Source: Rhodovulum marinum | GTDB taxonomy: Bacteria; Pseudomonadota; Alphaproteobacteria; Rhodobacterales; Rhodobacteraceae | Length of the DNA stretch: 64,000 bases | Direction: 5' to 3' | Assembly: GCF_004343075.1 (NCBI RefSeq) | Contig: NZ_SLXP01000007.1 | Location: 124,001 to 188,000 of the forward strand | Part shown: positions 34,191-43,048 of the stretch, one piece after another | How positions within the stretch are numbered: the stretch's first letter is position 1 | How the letters are laid out: every line of letters begins with the position of its first letter | Translations under genes and position numbers: made by a program | The notes under the pieces: model-generated | Database searches by the model: none | Told to the model about the DNA's origin: nothing | The model's input: only the letters and a program-made list of their open reading frames with translations

Positions 34191-35049
34191 ACAGAACACC
34201 CGCCTCGGCATCCTGCTGATGGTGGCCACCACCTTCGTCTTCGCCCTGCAGGACGGGCTCTCGCGCCACCTCGCGGGGGAATACAACGTGCTGATGGTGG
34301 TGATGATCCGCTACTGGTTCTTCGCCGCCTTCGTGATCGCCCTGGCCACCCGCAAGGCGGGCGGCCTGCGCGCCGCCGCCGCCACGCGCCAGCCGCTGGT
34401 GCAGATGTTCCGCGGCCTCCTGCTCGCGGCCGAGATCTGCGTGATGGTCGTGGGCTTCGTCCTGTTGGGCCTGGTGGAAAGCCACGCGGTCTTCACCTGC
34501 TATCCCCTTCTCGTCGCCGCGCTCTCCGGCCCGGTGCTGGGCGAACGCGTCGGCTGGCGGCGCTGGGCCGCGATCGGGGTGGGGTTCCTCGGCGTGCTGG
34601 TGATCCTGCAACCCGGGCTGCGGGTGTTTTCGCCTGCCGCGCTGATCCCGCTCGCCGCCGCCTTCATGTTCGCGCTGTACGGGCTGCTCACCCGCCATGT
34701 CGCCCGCCAGGACAGCGCGGCCACCAGCTTCTTCTGGACCGGCACCACCGGCGCCGTGGCGATGACCGCCATCGGCCTCTGGGCGTGGGAGCCGATGACG
34801 GCGCCGGACTGGGGCTGGATGGCCTGCCTCTGCGTCACCGGGGCGACCGGGCATTTCCTGCTGATCAAGGCCTATGAACTGGCCGAGGCCAGCGCCGTGC
34901 AACCCTTCGCCTACCTGCAACTGGTCTTCGCATCGGCCCTCGGGATCACCGTCTTCGGCGAAACGCTCGCCCCCAACGTCGGCCTCGGCGCGGGCCTCGT
35001 GGTCGCCGCCGGCCTCTTCACCCTCTGGCGCGAACGCCGGCAGGGCTAG
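34183..35049 (+). CDS. EamA/DMT family transporter
   Basis: A 288-residue membrane protein with ten predicted helices in two EamA repeats (first half LGILLMVATTFVFALQDGL, second half LIPLAAAFMFALYGLLTRH). The drug/metabolite transporter family exports amino acids, nucleotides or drugs; the substrate is not evident. It overlaps mnmD by 8 bases, so translation is coupled. It ends in a basic tail (WRERRQG). Confidence 0.88.
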   Translation: MTEQNTRLGILLMVATTFVFALQDGLSRHLAGEYNVLMVVMIRYWFFAAFVIALATRKAGGLRAAAATRQPLVQMFRGLLLAAEICVMVVGFVLLGLVESHAVFTCYPLLVAALSGPVLGERVGWRRWAAIGVGFLGVLVILQPGLRVFSPAALIPLAAAFMFALYGLLTRHVARQDSAATSFFWTGTTGAVAMTAIGLWAWEPMTAPDWGWMACLCVTGATGHFLLIKAYELAEASAVQPFAYLQLVFASALGITVFGETLAPNVGLGAGLVVAAGLFTLWRERRQG

Positions 35050-35063
35050 GGCCGGCCTCGCCC

Positions 35064-35144
35064 CTTTTTCTTGGCGAAAATACTCCGGGGGTCTGGGGGC
35101 AGCGCCCCCAGCCGGTCGCCCCGGCGCCAGCCGGGGCGAAACCC
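35064..35144. repeat. Dispersed intergenic repeat, copy B
   Basis: A full copy: tail CTTTTTCTTGGCGAAAATAC, then CCGGGGG, hairpin CTGGGGGC-AGC-GCCCCCAG, link CCGGT, hairpin CGCCCCGG/CCGGGGCG with a 6-base loop, ending GAAACCC. It fills the gap between convergent EamA and Slt genes. On the minus strand the T-rich tail precedes the hairpins; on the plus strand it leads. Confidence 0.85.
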
Positions 35145-35155
35145 TTCCCCGCCGC

Positions 35156-37081
35156 TCAATCCGCCTTCAACTCCTCCGACAGCCGTAAAACCCCCGTCCG
35201 CCCCGACAGCCGCGCGCGATAGACGGGCAGCGATTCGGCCACCCGCATCACGTAGTTCCGCGTCTCGCGGAACGGGATCATCTCGATCCAGTCCACCACG
35301 TCCACCCCGGCGGACCGCGGATCGCCCCGCTCGGCCACCCAGCGATGCGCCCGGCTCGGCCCCGCGTTATAGGCCGCCGAGACCAGCACCGGGTTCGGCC
35401 CGAATTCCTCGATCAGCTGCGCCAGGTAGGCCGCCCCCAACCGCGCGTTATAGGCCGGGTCGCGGGTCAGCGCCTTGGTGGAATAGCTCACCTCCAGCTT
35501 CTCGGCCATCGCCTCGGCCGTGCGCGGCATCAGCTGCATCAACCCCAGCGCCCCCGCCCCGCTGGCCACGCCCGGGTCGAACTCGCTTTCCCGCCGCGCG
35601 ATCGCCAGGACCAGTTCGGCCGGAACCGGATGGTCGGCCTCGGCCAGGTCGGTCACCGGGAAATAGGCCGCCATCATCACGTTGCCCTGCCCGGCGGCCA
35701 CCTTGGCGATGCGCAGCGCGACATGCGGCTCGCCCAGCCGCAGCGCCAGCCCCGCCAGCTGGCGCTGCCCCTCGGGCCCGGCGGTCTCGGCCAGGTGCGT
35801 CAGGAACCACTCCATCAGGTTGCGCTCGCCCGCCTCGTGGAACATCAGCGCCGCCCGCAGAACCGAGCCCTCGGCCCAGGGCGCATCGCGCCATTCGGGA
35901 TAGGTCTCGTCGCCGACCAGCGCCGGGTCCATCGCCATCCCGGCCTTCTCGGCGGCCAAGAGCCCGTAGAAACTCGTCTGGTGCGCGCCGCCCATCCGGT
36001 ACGCCGCCTGCGCCTCCTCGGCCCGGCCCAGCGCCTCCAGCGCGCGGCCCTCCCAATACCCCGCCCGGCCCAGGCTGATCGGCGTTTCCACCGCCGCCTC
36101 GAACCTGCGGAAATGCGCCAACGCGGTGTCCGCGTCCCCCAGGAACCGCAGCGCGATGAACCCCGCCAACCATTCCAGGTCGGCGTAATCCTCGCCCCCC
36201 GTCAGGAAATGCCGCGCCGCCAGACCATAGGCCCGCTTCGCATCCCCCTCGCGCAGCACCTGCCGGGCAAAGACCCGCCGCCAGCCCGCCCATTGCCCCG
36301 GCCGTCCCAGCGCCGCGGCCGAACTGCTGCGCTCTTCCATAAGGTCGATCGCATCGGCGTTGCGCCCCTTGCGCGCGCGCCACAGGAACCGCTCATAGGC
36401 CAGCCCCGCGTCACCCCGCAGCGCCTCGGGCACCCGCTCGATCAGCACGTCCACGCCCGGCGCCTGCTCGCGCAGCGCGATCCGCGCCGCGGCCAGCGCC
36501 TCCCAGCCGTCGGGCGCCAGCGGCAGCACCCGCCGGGCCGACACAAAATGACCCTGCCACAACATCTCGTCCACCCGGGCGGCATGGTGCTCGGCCAGCT
36601 GTGCGCGGAACCGCGCCAGCAACGCCACCTGCGCCCCCTCCGACAGCGCCAGCGTCCGCCAGGCCAGCACCGCCATCGCCTGCGCATCGGCCGTCTCGCC
36701 GCGCGCCGCATGGGCCTGCACCAGCCGCAGCGCACCGGCCCCGGTCACCGGCCCGGCATCGCGGAAATAGGCCAGGACCGCGTCCGGGTCGGCATGGCCG
36801 GGGATCTTGCCCTCGCCCTCGGCCCGCACCCGGTCCAGCCCCGGCCAGTCGGGGTTACGCGCCAGGAACGCCACGTAATCGTCGAACGTGCCCTGCCCCG
36901 CCCGCAGCCAGCGCCAGGTGACGATGTCGCGCGCCACCGGCCCCGCCCGGCCCGCATGGTCCCACGCCTCGGTCCAGCGATCCGCGCGCACATCTTCCAT
37001 CGCCTGCACCAGGGGCGTCACCGCCCCCGCGCGCAGCGGAACGGCCAGGGCAAGGACCAGCACAAGAAACGTCAGGCGCAT
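35156..37081 (-). CDS. Soluble lytic transglycosylase (Slt70-like)
   Basis: A 641-residue periplasmic enzyme. Signal peptide at 1-20 (MRLTFLVLVLALAVPLRAGA); a long helical, superhelix-forming region to about 480; and a C-terminal SLT catalytic domain with E498 (ARRESEFDP), ALGLMQLMPRTAE and NPVLVSAAYNAGP. It cleaves peptidoglycan to 1,6-anhydromuropeptides during wall turnover. It is convergent with EamA and divergent from dapA. Confidence 0.94.
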   Translation of the reverse strand: MRLTFLVLVLALAVPLRAGAVTPLVQAMEDVRADRWTEAWDHAGRAGPVARDIVTWRWLRAGQGTFDDYVAFLARNPDWPGLDRVRAEGEGKIPGHADPDAVLAYFRDAGPVTGAGALRLVQAHAARGETADAQAMAVLAWRTLALSEGAQVALLARFRAQLAEHHAARVDEMLWQGHFVSARRVLPLAPDGWEALAAARIALREQAPGVDVLIERVPEALRGDAGLAYERFLWRARKGRNADAIDLMEERSSSAAALGRPGQWAGWRRVFARQVLREGDAKRAYGLAARHFLTGGEDYADLEWLAGFIALRFLGDADTALAHFRRFEAAVETPISLGRAGYWEGRALEALGRAEEAQAAYRMGGAHQTSFYGLLAAEKAGMAMDPALVGDETYPEWRDAPWAEGSVLRAALMFHEAGERNLMEWFLTHLAETAGPEGQRQLAGLALRLGEPHVALRIAKVAAGQGNVMMAAYFPVTDLAEADHPVPAELVLAIARRESEFDPGVASGAGALGLMQLMPRTAEAMAEKLEVSYSTKALTRDPAYNARLGAAYLAQLIEEFGPNPVLVSAAYNAGPSRAHRWVAERGDPRSAGVDVVDWIEMIPFRETRNYVMRVAESLPVYRARLSGRTGVLRLSEELKAD

Positions 37082-37153
37082 CGGCGAACAGGTGGCTTTC
37101 GAAAAACGGAACTCAGGCTCTCACGGCGCGGCCGAAACGTGCAATACACAAAC

Positions 37154-37180
37154 TTGGCAACCGACCCGGCGCGCTATAGG
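37154..37180 (+). promoter_or_regulatory. Candidate promoter of dapA
   Basis: TTGGCA (37154-37159) and TATAGG (37175-37180) resemble -35 and -10 boxes with a 15-base spacer, shorter than the ideal 17. They lie about 70 bases before the dapA start in the divergent gap. Confidence 0.3.
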
Positions 37181-37248
37181 GTCCGGCGCGCTGCGGCGGG
37201 CGCGACTCGCCCGCCGCCCCAGTGAAGCACAAGGACAAGGAGCGTGTC

Positions 37249-38124
37249 ATGCTGCAAGGGTCTCTTCCCGCCCTGGTAACGCCGTTCAAGCACGGCGCGG
37301 TGGATCTCGACACGCTCAAACGCCTGGTCGAGTGGCAGATCGACGAGGGCAGCCACGGCCTGGTGCCCGTGGGCACCACCGGCGAAAGCCCCACCCTCAC
37401 CCATGCCGAGCACGAGACCGTGATCGAGGAAGTGGTTCGCGCCGCCGATGGCCGCGTGCCGGTGGTCGCGGGCGCGGGCTCGAACAACACCCAGGAAGCG
37501 ATCCGCTTCATGCAGCACGCCGAAAAGGTGGGCGCGGACGCCGCCCTGGTCGTGACCCCCTATTACAACAAGCCCACCCAGGCGGGGCTGATCGCGCATT
37601 TCACCGCGCTGCACGATTGCTGCAAGCTGCCGATCATCATCTACAACATCCCCGGCCGGTCAGCCGTCGACATGATGCCCGAAACGATGGGCGAACTGGC
37701 AAAGCTGCCCCGCATCATCGGGGTCAAGGACGCCACCGGCGACCTGTCGCGCGTGCCGAAACAGCGCATCACCTGCGGCCCCGATTTCCTTCAGCTCTCG
37801 GGCGAGGACGGCACCGCGCTGGGCTTCAACGCCCATGGCGGGCGCGGCTGCATTTCCGTCACCGCGAACGTCGCGCCCCGCCTCTGCGCCCAGTTCCAGG
37901 AGGCGACGCTCGCCGGCGACTATGCCAGGGCGCTGGAAATCCAGGACCGGCTGATGCCGCTGCATATCGCGATCTTCCTCGAACCGGGCGTGGCCGGGGC
38001 GAAATACGCGCTCTCTCGGCTGGGCAAATGCACCAACGAGGTGCGCACCCCGCTGGTCACCGTGACCGAGGGCACCGCGGCCAGGATCGACGCCGCGATG
38101 CGCCATGCCGGCCTGCTGAACTGA
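37249..38124 (+). CDS. dapA: 4-Hydroxy-tetrahydrodipicolinate synthase
   Basis: A 291-residue DapA that condenses pyruvate with aspartate semialdehyde, the first step to lysine and diaminopimelate. The Schiff-base lysine is K160 ([10 protein letters not shown]), Y132 lies in IIYNIPGRS, and [12 protein letters not shown] is the binding loop. AAGGACAAGGAG precedes the ATG at 37249, which decides against the GTG at 37222. It is followed 2 bases later by the TrmO-like gene. Confidence 0.97.
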   Translation: MLQGSLPALVTPFKHGAVDLDTLKRLVEWQIDEGSHGLVPVGTTGESPTLTHAEHETVIEEVVRAADGRVPVVAGAGSNNTQEAIRFMQHAEKVGADAALVVTPYYNKPTQAGLIAHFTALHDCCKLPIIIYNIPGRSAVDMMPETMGELAKLPRIIGVKDATGDLSRVPKQRITCGPDFLQLSGEDGTALGFNAHGGRGCISVTANVAPRLCAQFQEATLAGDYARALEIQDRLMPLHIAIFLEPGVAGAKYALSRLGKCTNEVRTPLVTVTEGTAARIDAAMRHAGLLN

Positions 38125-38126
38125 CC

Positions 38127-38600
38127 ATGACGGGCCGGCTGCGCCCGGGCGAGGTGGTGCTGGAGGGCGCCCCCGACCCCGACGGCCCGCGCCTGCGCCC
38201 CATCGGCCGCATCCGCTCGCCCTGGGGGCCGGGCGATTGCCCCAGGAATATCGGCCGCGCCCGCGAAACCGGCCGGCCCGCACGGATCGACCTCGACCCC
38301 GCCTTCGCGCCCGCGCTGGCGGGGCTCCAGGTCGGCCAGCCGGTGATCCTGCTCTACTGGATGGACCGCGCCCGGCGCGACCTGCTGGTGCAGGCACCCC
38401 GCCACGTCACCGAACCGCGCGGCACCTTCGCGCTGCGCTCGCCCAACCGGCCCAACACGATCTCCCAGGCCACCGTGCGCATCACCGCGATCGACCCCGA
38501 CTCCGCCACCATCGGCATCGACGCCATCGACTGCTTCGACAACACCCCGCTTCTCGACATCAAGCCCTGGCTCGAAACGGTCGACCTGCCACCGCGCTGA
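38127..38600 (+). CDS. TrmO/TsaA-like tRNA methyltransferase domain protein
   Basis: A 157-residue TsaA-like beta-barrel protein. Motifs are LRPIGRIRSPW, NIGRARETG, the family's RSPNRPNTISQATV and LLDIKPWLETVD. TrmO in E. coli methylates N6-threonylcarbamoyladenosine at tRNA position 37; this shorter form lacks the extra C-terminal domain of E. coli TrmO, so activity is inferred from the core. It starts 2 bases after dapA's stop. Confidence 0.85.
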   Translation: MTGRLRPGEVVLEGAPDPDGPRLRPIGRIRSPWGPGDCPRNIGRARETGRPARIDLDPAFAPALAGLQVGQPVILLYWMDRARRDLLVQAPRHVTEPRGTFALRSPNRPNTISQATVRITAIDPDSATIGIDAIDCFDNTPLLDIKPWLETVDLPPR

Positions 38601-38636
38601 GGCGTTCCATGACCGCCAGCCCACCCCCTCATCGTG

Positions 38637-38716
38637 CTTCTTCTGGCCGAAAATATCCCGGGGGGCGCGGGGGGCAGCGCCCCCCGCCCGGTCGCCTTGC
38701 GCAAGCAAGGCGAAAC
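38637..38716. repeat. Dispersed intergenic repeat, copy C
   Basis: Tail CTTCTTCTGGCCGAAAATATC, then CCGGGG, a GCGGGGGGC/GCCCCCCGC hairpin with an AGC loop, CCGGT, then TCGCCTTGC/GCAAGGCGA (loop GCAA), ending AAC. It lies between the convergent TrmO-like and DUF4399 genes. The second hairpin's stem sequence differs from copy B, but base pairing is kept. Confidence 0.85.
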
Positions 38717-38722
38717 AGCCCC

Positions 38723-39163
38723 CTACTCCACCGTCACGGTGATCGGCTCGGACATCACCGGCGGCGCGTGCGGCAGGTGCATCGCATCGCCCAACAACAG
38801 CCACATCCGGTGCGTGCCCGCGGGCAGGTCCAGCACCACCTCGGTCTGGCCGCCGCCGAAATGGATGTGGTTGTCATCAGCGGGCACCGCCACCGAGAAA
38901 TCATAGCCCTCCTGCGGCACGTCCAGGATCAGGTGGTGATGCCCGGTATGCGGGGCCTCGGTTCCCGCGGGCGCAACGCCCATCCCCTCCAGCCCGAAGC
39001 GCACCGTCACCGGCCCCGAAACCGTGGCGCCGTCCTCGGGGCTGATGATATAGGCCCGCGCGCCCTCGGGGGCGGGGGTGCGGTCCTGCGCCCAGGCGGG
39101 CAGGGCCAGCGCGGCACACAGCGCGGCGCTGGCGGCATATGGCAAAGATTGACGGATCCTCAT
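38723..39163 (-). CDS. DUF4399 family exported protein
   Basis: A 146-residue protein with a signal peptide (cleaved after LALPAWAQ, near residue 26) and a single beta-rich domain. The family's cluster of histidines is visible: HTGHHHLILD and DDNHIHFGGGQT, then LPAGTHRMWLLLGDAMHLPH, suggesting metal or small-molecule binding in the periplasm. No function is established for the family. Confidence 0.85.
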   Translation of the reverse strand: MRIRQSLPYAASAALCAALALPAWAQDRTPAPEGARAYIISPEDGATVSGPVTVRFGLEGMGVAPAGTEAPHTGHHHLILDVPQEGYDFSVAVPADDNHIHFGGGQTEVVLDLPAGTHRMWLLLGDAMHLPHAPPVMSEPITVTVE

Positions 39164-39256
39164 GGGCCGACTCCTCCCTGTCTGGCGATGGCCGTCCCCC
39201 GTGGCCCTCTTGCGGGGCCTTCCCTGCAGGAAAGGATAGACCGGCGCGGCCCGCGA

Positions 39257-39808
39257 TCAATCCTCGGCGGGCGCGATCGGGGCGCGCGGCGGGATCGGCA
39301 CCCACAGCCCCTCGACATGCACATCCACCAGCTCGTCACAGTGGAACAGCGTGTAGGTGAACACCGTCTCGGGCTTGCGCATCACCCGCGGCCCCGTGGT
39401 CAGCATCCCCGCCGGCTGCGGGCGCGCGCCGGGCTGCATCCGCGGGCCGTGCAGCCGCTGGGCGGGTGATACGACCACGTCGCGCGCCGGCAGGCCCGCG
39501 CCGAACGCCCCCGGCCGGATCAGGATCGGCAGCGCCTCGGGGTGATGCGCCAGGAATCCCTCGTCCAGCACCACCCGGTCAAGCCAGACGATACGCTTGA
39601 ACGGCCCGCGCCGGGTGCGCACGCGGTCGCCCACGCGCAGGGTCTGCGCCGGAAAATCGCCCAGCTGCGTGGTGATCCGCGTCATCGGCCCGAACCCGGG
39701 CAGCGCCCAGCCGGGCGCGGCCGCCACGCCCCGGGGCCCGCCAGGGCCCGGGCTGCGTGCGGCGGCAGGATTGCCCCGCGCGGCGGGGTCGGCATACCGG
39801 TCGGACAT
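39257..39808 (-). CDS. Hint-domain protein lacking the splicing cysteine
   Basis: A 183-residue protein with a Hint (hedgehog/intein-like) domain of the Rhodobacterales type. MTRITTQLGDFPAQTLRVGDRVRTRRGPFKRI corresponds to the N-terminal block, VSPAQRLHGPRM to the histidine block and CDELVDVHVEGLWVP to the end. Where active Hint domains start with Cys (C-F-x-P-G-T-R-I), this one has Gly38, so self-splicing or cleavage is unlikely. Function unknown. Confidence 0.75.
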   Translation of the reverse strand: MSDRYADPAARGNPAAARSPGPGGPRGVAAAPGWALPGFGPMTRITTQLGDFPAQTLRVGDRVRTRRGPFKRIVWLDRVVLDEGFLAHHPEALPILIRPGAFGAGLPARDVVVSPAQRLHGPRMQPGARPQPAGMLTTGPRVMRKPETVFTYTLFHCDELVDVHVEGLWVPIPPRAPIAPAED

Positions 39809-40378
39809 GACCTGTCCCCATGTCGTGGCCACGGCCCGCCGCCCTTCGGCGCAGACCGCGGGTGCGTTGGGGTGCAACGGACCGGTACGACCCAAAGGCC
39901 CGCGCACCCCAAGCAACCACACCACTGGTTACGAGCCCCGAAGGACCCTTACGCAGGACCGGTCGCAACCGGCCCGTGAGCGACTTAAGCCCCCGAATTG
40001 GTCAAGAGTCAGGTGCGTTCTCGCGGCTTTGTGGAGCTTTGGTGACGCCCCGCCCACAAAGCGCCCCGGGCCCTGCCCCGCCCTGTCCACAAAGCGGCGA
40101 CAGTGCCCCGGGCAAACCTGTCGGAAAGATTAGGTCGCCCCGGCAAAGCCCCGGTTTCGGTTTCGCCGCGCGGGACAATCAAAGATGGCCGTTTCGCCCT
40201 CTTTCGACGGTTCGCAAAACGAGAACAAACCGTTTTTCCGCGTATTTTCATCGTCTCTTAGGAGAATTCGCCTCGAATCCCCCCAACCGCGGCCCGACTC
40301 ACCCCGAACCCGATTCGCCCCGCCCACGCCCCGGCACCGCTTCCCCCGCGCGCCGGTTTCGCCTATATGCCCCCCACC
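39809..40378. other. 570-base gene-free region upstream of smpB
   Basis: No convincing coding frame on either strand. GCTTTGTGGA (40026-40035) can pair with CCACAAAGC at 40054-40062 or at 40087-40095, giving alternative hairpins, and GCCCCGGGC occurs twice near there. The 3' half becomes AT-richer, with GTTC-N9-GAAC (40210-40226) and TATATG just before smpB. It likely holds divergent promoters and perhaps a non-coding RNA. Confidence 0.4.
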
Positions 40379-40855
40379 ATGGCCAAACCGAAGACAGACC
40401 CCAACTACAAGGTGATCGCCGAAAACCGGCGGGCGCGGTACGATTACGCGATCGAGGACGACCTCGAATGCGGGATCATGCTGCAGGGCTCCGAGGTGAA
40501 GTCGCTGCGCGAGAACGGCGCCAACATCGCCGAAAGCTATGCCAGCGTCGAAGACGGCGAACTGTGGCTGGTCAACGGCTATATCCCGCCCTACGAACAG
40601 GCCAAGACCTGGGGCCACGAGGAACGCCGCCGCCGCAAGCTCCTGGTGTCGCGCCGCGAACTGGCGCGGCTGTGGTCCGACACGCGGCGCAAGGGCTACA
40701 CGCTGGTGCCGCTTGTTCTGTATTTCAACCACAAGGGCATCGCCAAGCTGAAGATCGGCATCGCCAAGGGCAAGAAGACCCAGGACAAGCGCGCCACCGA
40801 GGCCAAGCGCGACTGGCAACGGCAAAAGCAGCGCCTGCTCAAGGACCACGGCTGA
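40379..40855 (+). CDS. smpB: SsrA-binding protein SmpB
   Basis: A 158-residue SmpB, the partner of tmRNA in ribosome rescue. It begins [20 protein letters not shown] and has [43 protein letters not shown] and [12 protein letters not shown], then a basic tail ([17 protein letters not shown]). The tmRNA gene itself is not adjacent. An in-frame ATG four codons upstream is possible. It is the last gene before the sulfurtransferase. Confidence 0.97.
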   Translation: MAKPKTDPNYKVIAENRRARYDYAIEDDLECGIMLQGSEVKSLRENGANIAESYASVEDGELWLVNGYIPPYEQAKTWGHEERRRRKLLVSRRELARLWSDTRRKGYTLVPLVLYFNHKGIAKLKIGIAKGKKTQDKRATEAKRDWQRQKQRLLKDHG

Positions 40856-40919
40856 TCGCCTTGCCAGCCGCGCGGTGCCGTTTTAAGTGGGAACGAAGCT
40901 GCGCGAGGCGGAGGGGTTC

Positions 40920-41777
40920 ATGGCCTATGACGATCCGAAGACGCTGGTCTCGACCGAGTGGCTGGCAGCCCATCTGAAAGATCCCGACCTGCGCCTTCTG
41001 GACGGGTCGTGGTACCTGCCGACGATGGGGCGCGACGGGCGCGCGGAATACGACGCCGCCCACATACCCGGTACGCGCTTTTTCGATATCGACGAGATTT
41101 CCGATCAGCGATCCGCCATCCCCCACATGGCGCCCCCGGTGGAAAAGTTCATCGCCCGGATGCGCGCCATGGGCCTCGGCGACGGCCACCAGGTGGTGGT
41201 CTATGACGGGGCCGGCATCTTTTCGGCGCCGCGCGTGTGGTGGACCTTCCGCCTGATGGGCAAGACCGACATCGCCGTGCTGGACGGCGGCCTGCCCAAG
41301 TGGCTGGCCGAGGGCCGCCCGGTCGAGGATCTGCCCCCCGTGGTGCGCGACCGGCACATGACGGTCCAGCGCCAGGCCCACCTGGTCAAGGATGTCACCC
41401 AGGTCGCCGCCGCCTCCAAGCTGGCGGATTACGAGATCATCGACGCCCGCAGCCCCGGCCGCTTCGTCGGCGACGAACCCGAACCGCGCCCCAACCTGCG
41501 CTCGGGCCATATCCCCGGCTCCAAGAACGTGCATTTCGCCACGCTCTTGAACGCCGACGGCACGATGAAATCGCCCGACGACCTGCGCGCGGTGTTCGAA
41601 GCGGCCGGCGTCGACCTGAAAAAACCGGCCATCACCACCTGCGGGTCGGGGGTGAACGCGGCGATGCTGGCGCTTGCGCTGGAACTGATCGGCCACCGCA
41701 ACCACGCGGTCTATGACGGCGCCTGGACCGAATGGGGCATGTATAACGACCTGCCCGTGGCGACCGGGCCCGCGTGA
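40920..41777 (+). CDS. sseA: 3-Mercaptopyruvate sulfurtransferase
   Basis: A 285-residue two-domain rhodanese. The active Cys is C241 in CGSGVNAA, the loop of mercaptopyruvate sulfurtransferases (thiosulfate enzymes have CRKG-type loops). It also shows HIPGTRFFDIDEISD and WAEGR-type linkers (PKWLAEGRPVEDLPP). It moves sulfur from 3-mercaptopyruvate to acceptors. GGCGGAGGGG precedes the ATG. Its stop overlaps the next start (TGATG). Confidence 0.92.
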   Translation: MAYDDPKTLVSTEWLAAHLKDPDLRLLDGSWYLPTMGRDGRAEYDAAHIPGTRFFDIDEISDQRSAIPHMAPPVEKFIARMRAMGLGDGHQVVVYDGAGIFSAPRVWWTFRLMGKTDIAVLDGGLPKWLAEGRPVEDLPPVVRDRHMTVQRQAHLVKDVTQVAAASKLADYEIIDARSPGRFVGDEPEPRPNLRSGHIPGSKNVHFATLLNADGTMKSPDDLRAVFEAAGVDLKKPAITTCGSGVNAAMLALALELIGHRNHAVYDGAWTEWGMYNDLPVATGPA

Positions 41778-42961
41778 TGCTGACCCGCCTGTCGCCGCAG
41801 GCGCCCGACAAGATCATCGGCCTGATGCAACAGTTCCGCGCCGATCCCCGCGCGGACAAGATCGACCTGGGCGTGGGCGTCTACCGCGACGCGGCCGGCG
41901 GCACGCCGGTGATGCGCGCCGTCAAGACCGCCGAGCAACGGATCTGGCAGGCGCAGGCGACCAAGGGCTATGTCGGGATCGAGGGCGACCCGGCCTTCCT
42001 GGACGCGGTCCGCACGCTGGTGCTGGACGATGCCGCGCCCCCCGACCGGGTGGCCGCCGTGGCGACACCGGGCGGCACCGGGGCGGTGCGCATCGCGTTG
42101 GATCTCGTGCGGCTGGCCAACCCGGCCGCGCGGGTGTTCATCCCCGATCCCAGCTGGCCCAACCACGCCGCCATCGCGGGCTTCGTCGGGTTGGAACAGG
42201 TCGCCTACCGCTATTACGACGCCGCCGCCCACGCGCTGGACGCCGCGGGCATGCTGGCCGATCTGGAACGCGCCGGGCCGGGCGACGTGGTGATCCTGCA
42301 CGGCTGCTGCCACAACCCCACCGGCGCCGACCTCTCGCCCGCCGACTGGGCCGACGTGGCCGCCGTGCTCCAGAAAACCGGCGCGCTGCCGCTGGTCGAC
42401 CTGGCCTATCTGGGCTTCGGCGCGGGGGTCGAGGCCGATGCCGCGGGCCTGCGCCTGCTGGCCCGGCACCTGCCCGAGATGCTGATCGCGGTCAGCGGGT
42501 CCAAGAATTTCGGCCTCTACCGTGAACGCGTCGGCGCGATCCTGGCGCTGGCGGGCGATGCCGCCACCGCGACGCTGGCGCGCGGCAACCTGTCGAACCT
42601 GAACCGGCAGACCTACGCCTTCCCGCCCGATCACGGCGCCCGCGTGGTGACCGACATCCTGGCCGACCCCGCCCTGCGCGCCGACTGGCAGACCGAACTC
42701 GACGCCATGCGCACCCGGATGGAGGGCCTCCGCGGCGCGCTGTCGGATACCCTGCGCGAACTCAGCGGGTCCGACCGCTTCGGCTTCATCGCGGCGCAAA
42801 AGGGCATGTTCTCGCTGATCGGCGCAACGCCCGCCCAGGTCGCCACGATGCGCGACGATCACGGCGTCTACGTCATCGGCGACGGGCGGATGAACGTCGC
42901 GGGCCTGACCGAGGCGATCCTCCCCCGCGTCGCCCGCGCGATGCTGGCCGCGGGTCTCTAA
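41777..42961 (+). CDS. Aromatic amino acid aminotransferase
   Basis: A 394-residue class I PLP aminotransferase of the AspC/TyrB branch. GVGVYRDAAGGTPVMRAVK and ILHGCCHNPTGADLS are typical, and the Schiff-base lysine is K243 in SGSKNFGLYRERVG. It interconverts aromatic or dicarboxylic amino acids and 2-oxo acids. It is coupled to sseA through TGATG. I start at ATG 41777, one codon after a possible GTG. Confidence 0.92.
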   Translation: MLTRLSPQAPDKIIGLMQQFRADPRADKIDLGVGVYRDAAGGTPVMRAVKTAEQRIWQAQATKGYVGIEGDPAFLDAVRTLVLDDAAPPDRVAAVATPGGTGAVRIALDLVRLANPAARVFIPDPSWPNHAAIAGFVGLEQVAYRYYDAAAHALDAAGMLADLERAGPGDVVILHGCCHNPTGADLSPADWADVAAVLQKTGALPLVDLAYLGFGAGVEADAAGLRLLARHLPEMLIAVSGSKNFGLYRERVGAILALAGDAATATLARGNLSNLNRQTYAFPPDHGARVVTDILADPALRADWQTELDAMRTRMEGLRGALSDTLRELSGSDRFGFIAAQKGMFSLIGATPAQVATMRDDHGVYVIGDGRMNVAGLTEAILPRVARAMLAAGL

Positions 42962-43048
42962 GTCCAAAAGACGAAACGCGCGCGCAGCTTAGAGCAGAAT
43001 ATACAAGCAATAGTACCGCGTCTTGGGTAGATCACGCGGCTGTTCAAC

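Noticed and set aside
40026-40095. Possible DnaA-box cluster (three TGTGG/CCACA elements)
   Set aside because: The best match to TTATCCACA is only 7 of 9 and the others are weaker; no dnaA, dnaN or AT-rich unwinding region nearby.
40210-40226. Possible SOS box (GTTC-N9-GAAC) upstream of smpB
   Set aside because: The alphaproteobacterial LexA site is GTTC-N7-GTTC, a direct repeat with another spacing; this is an inverted pair.
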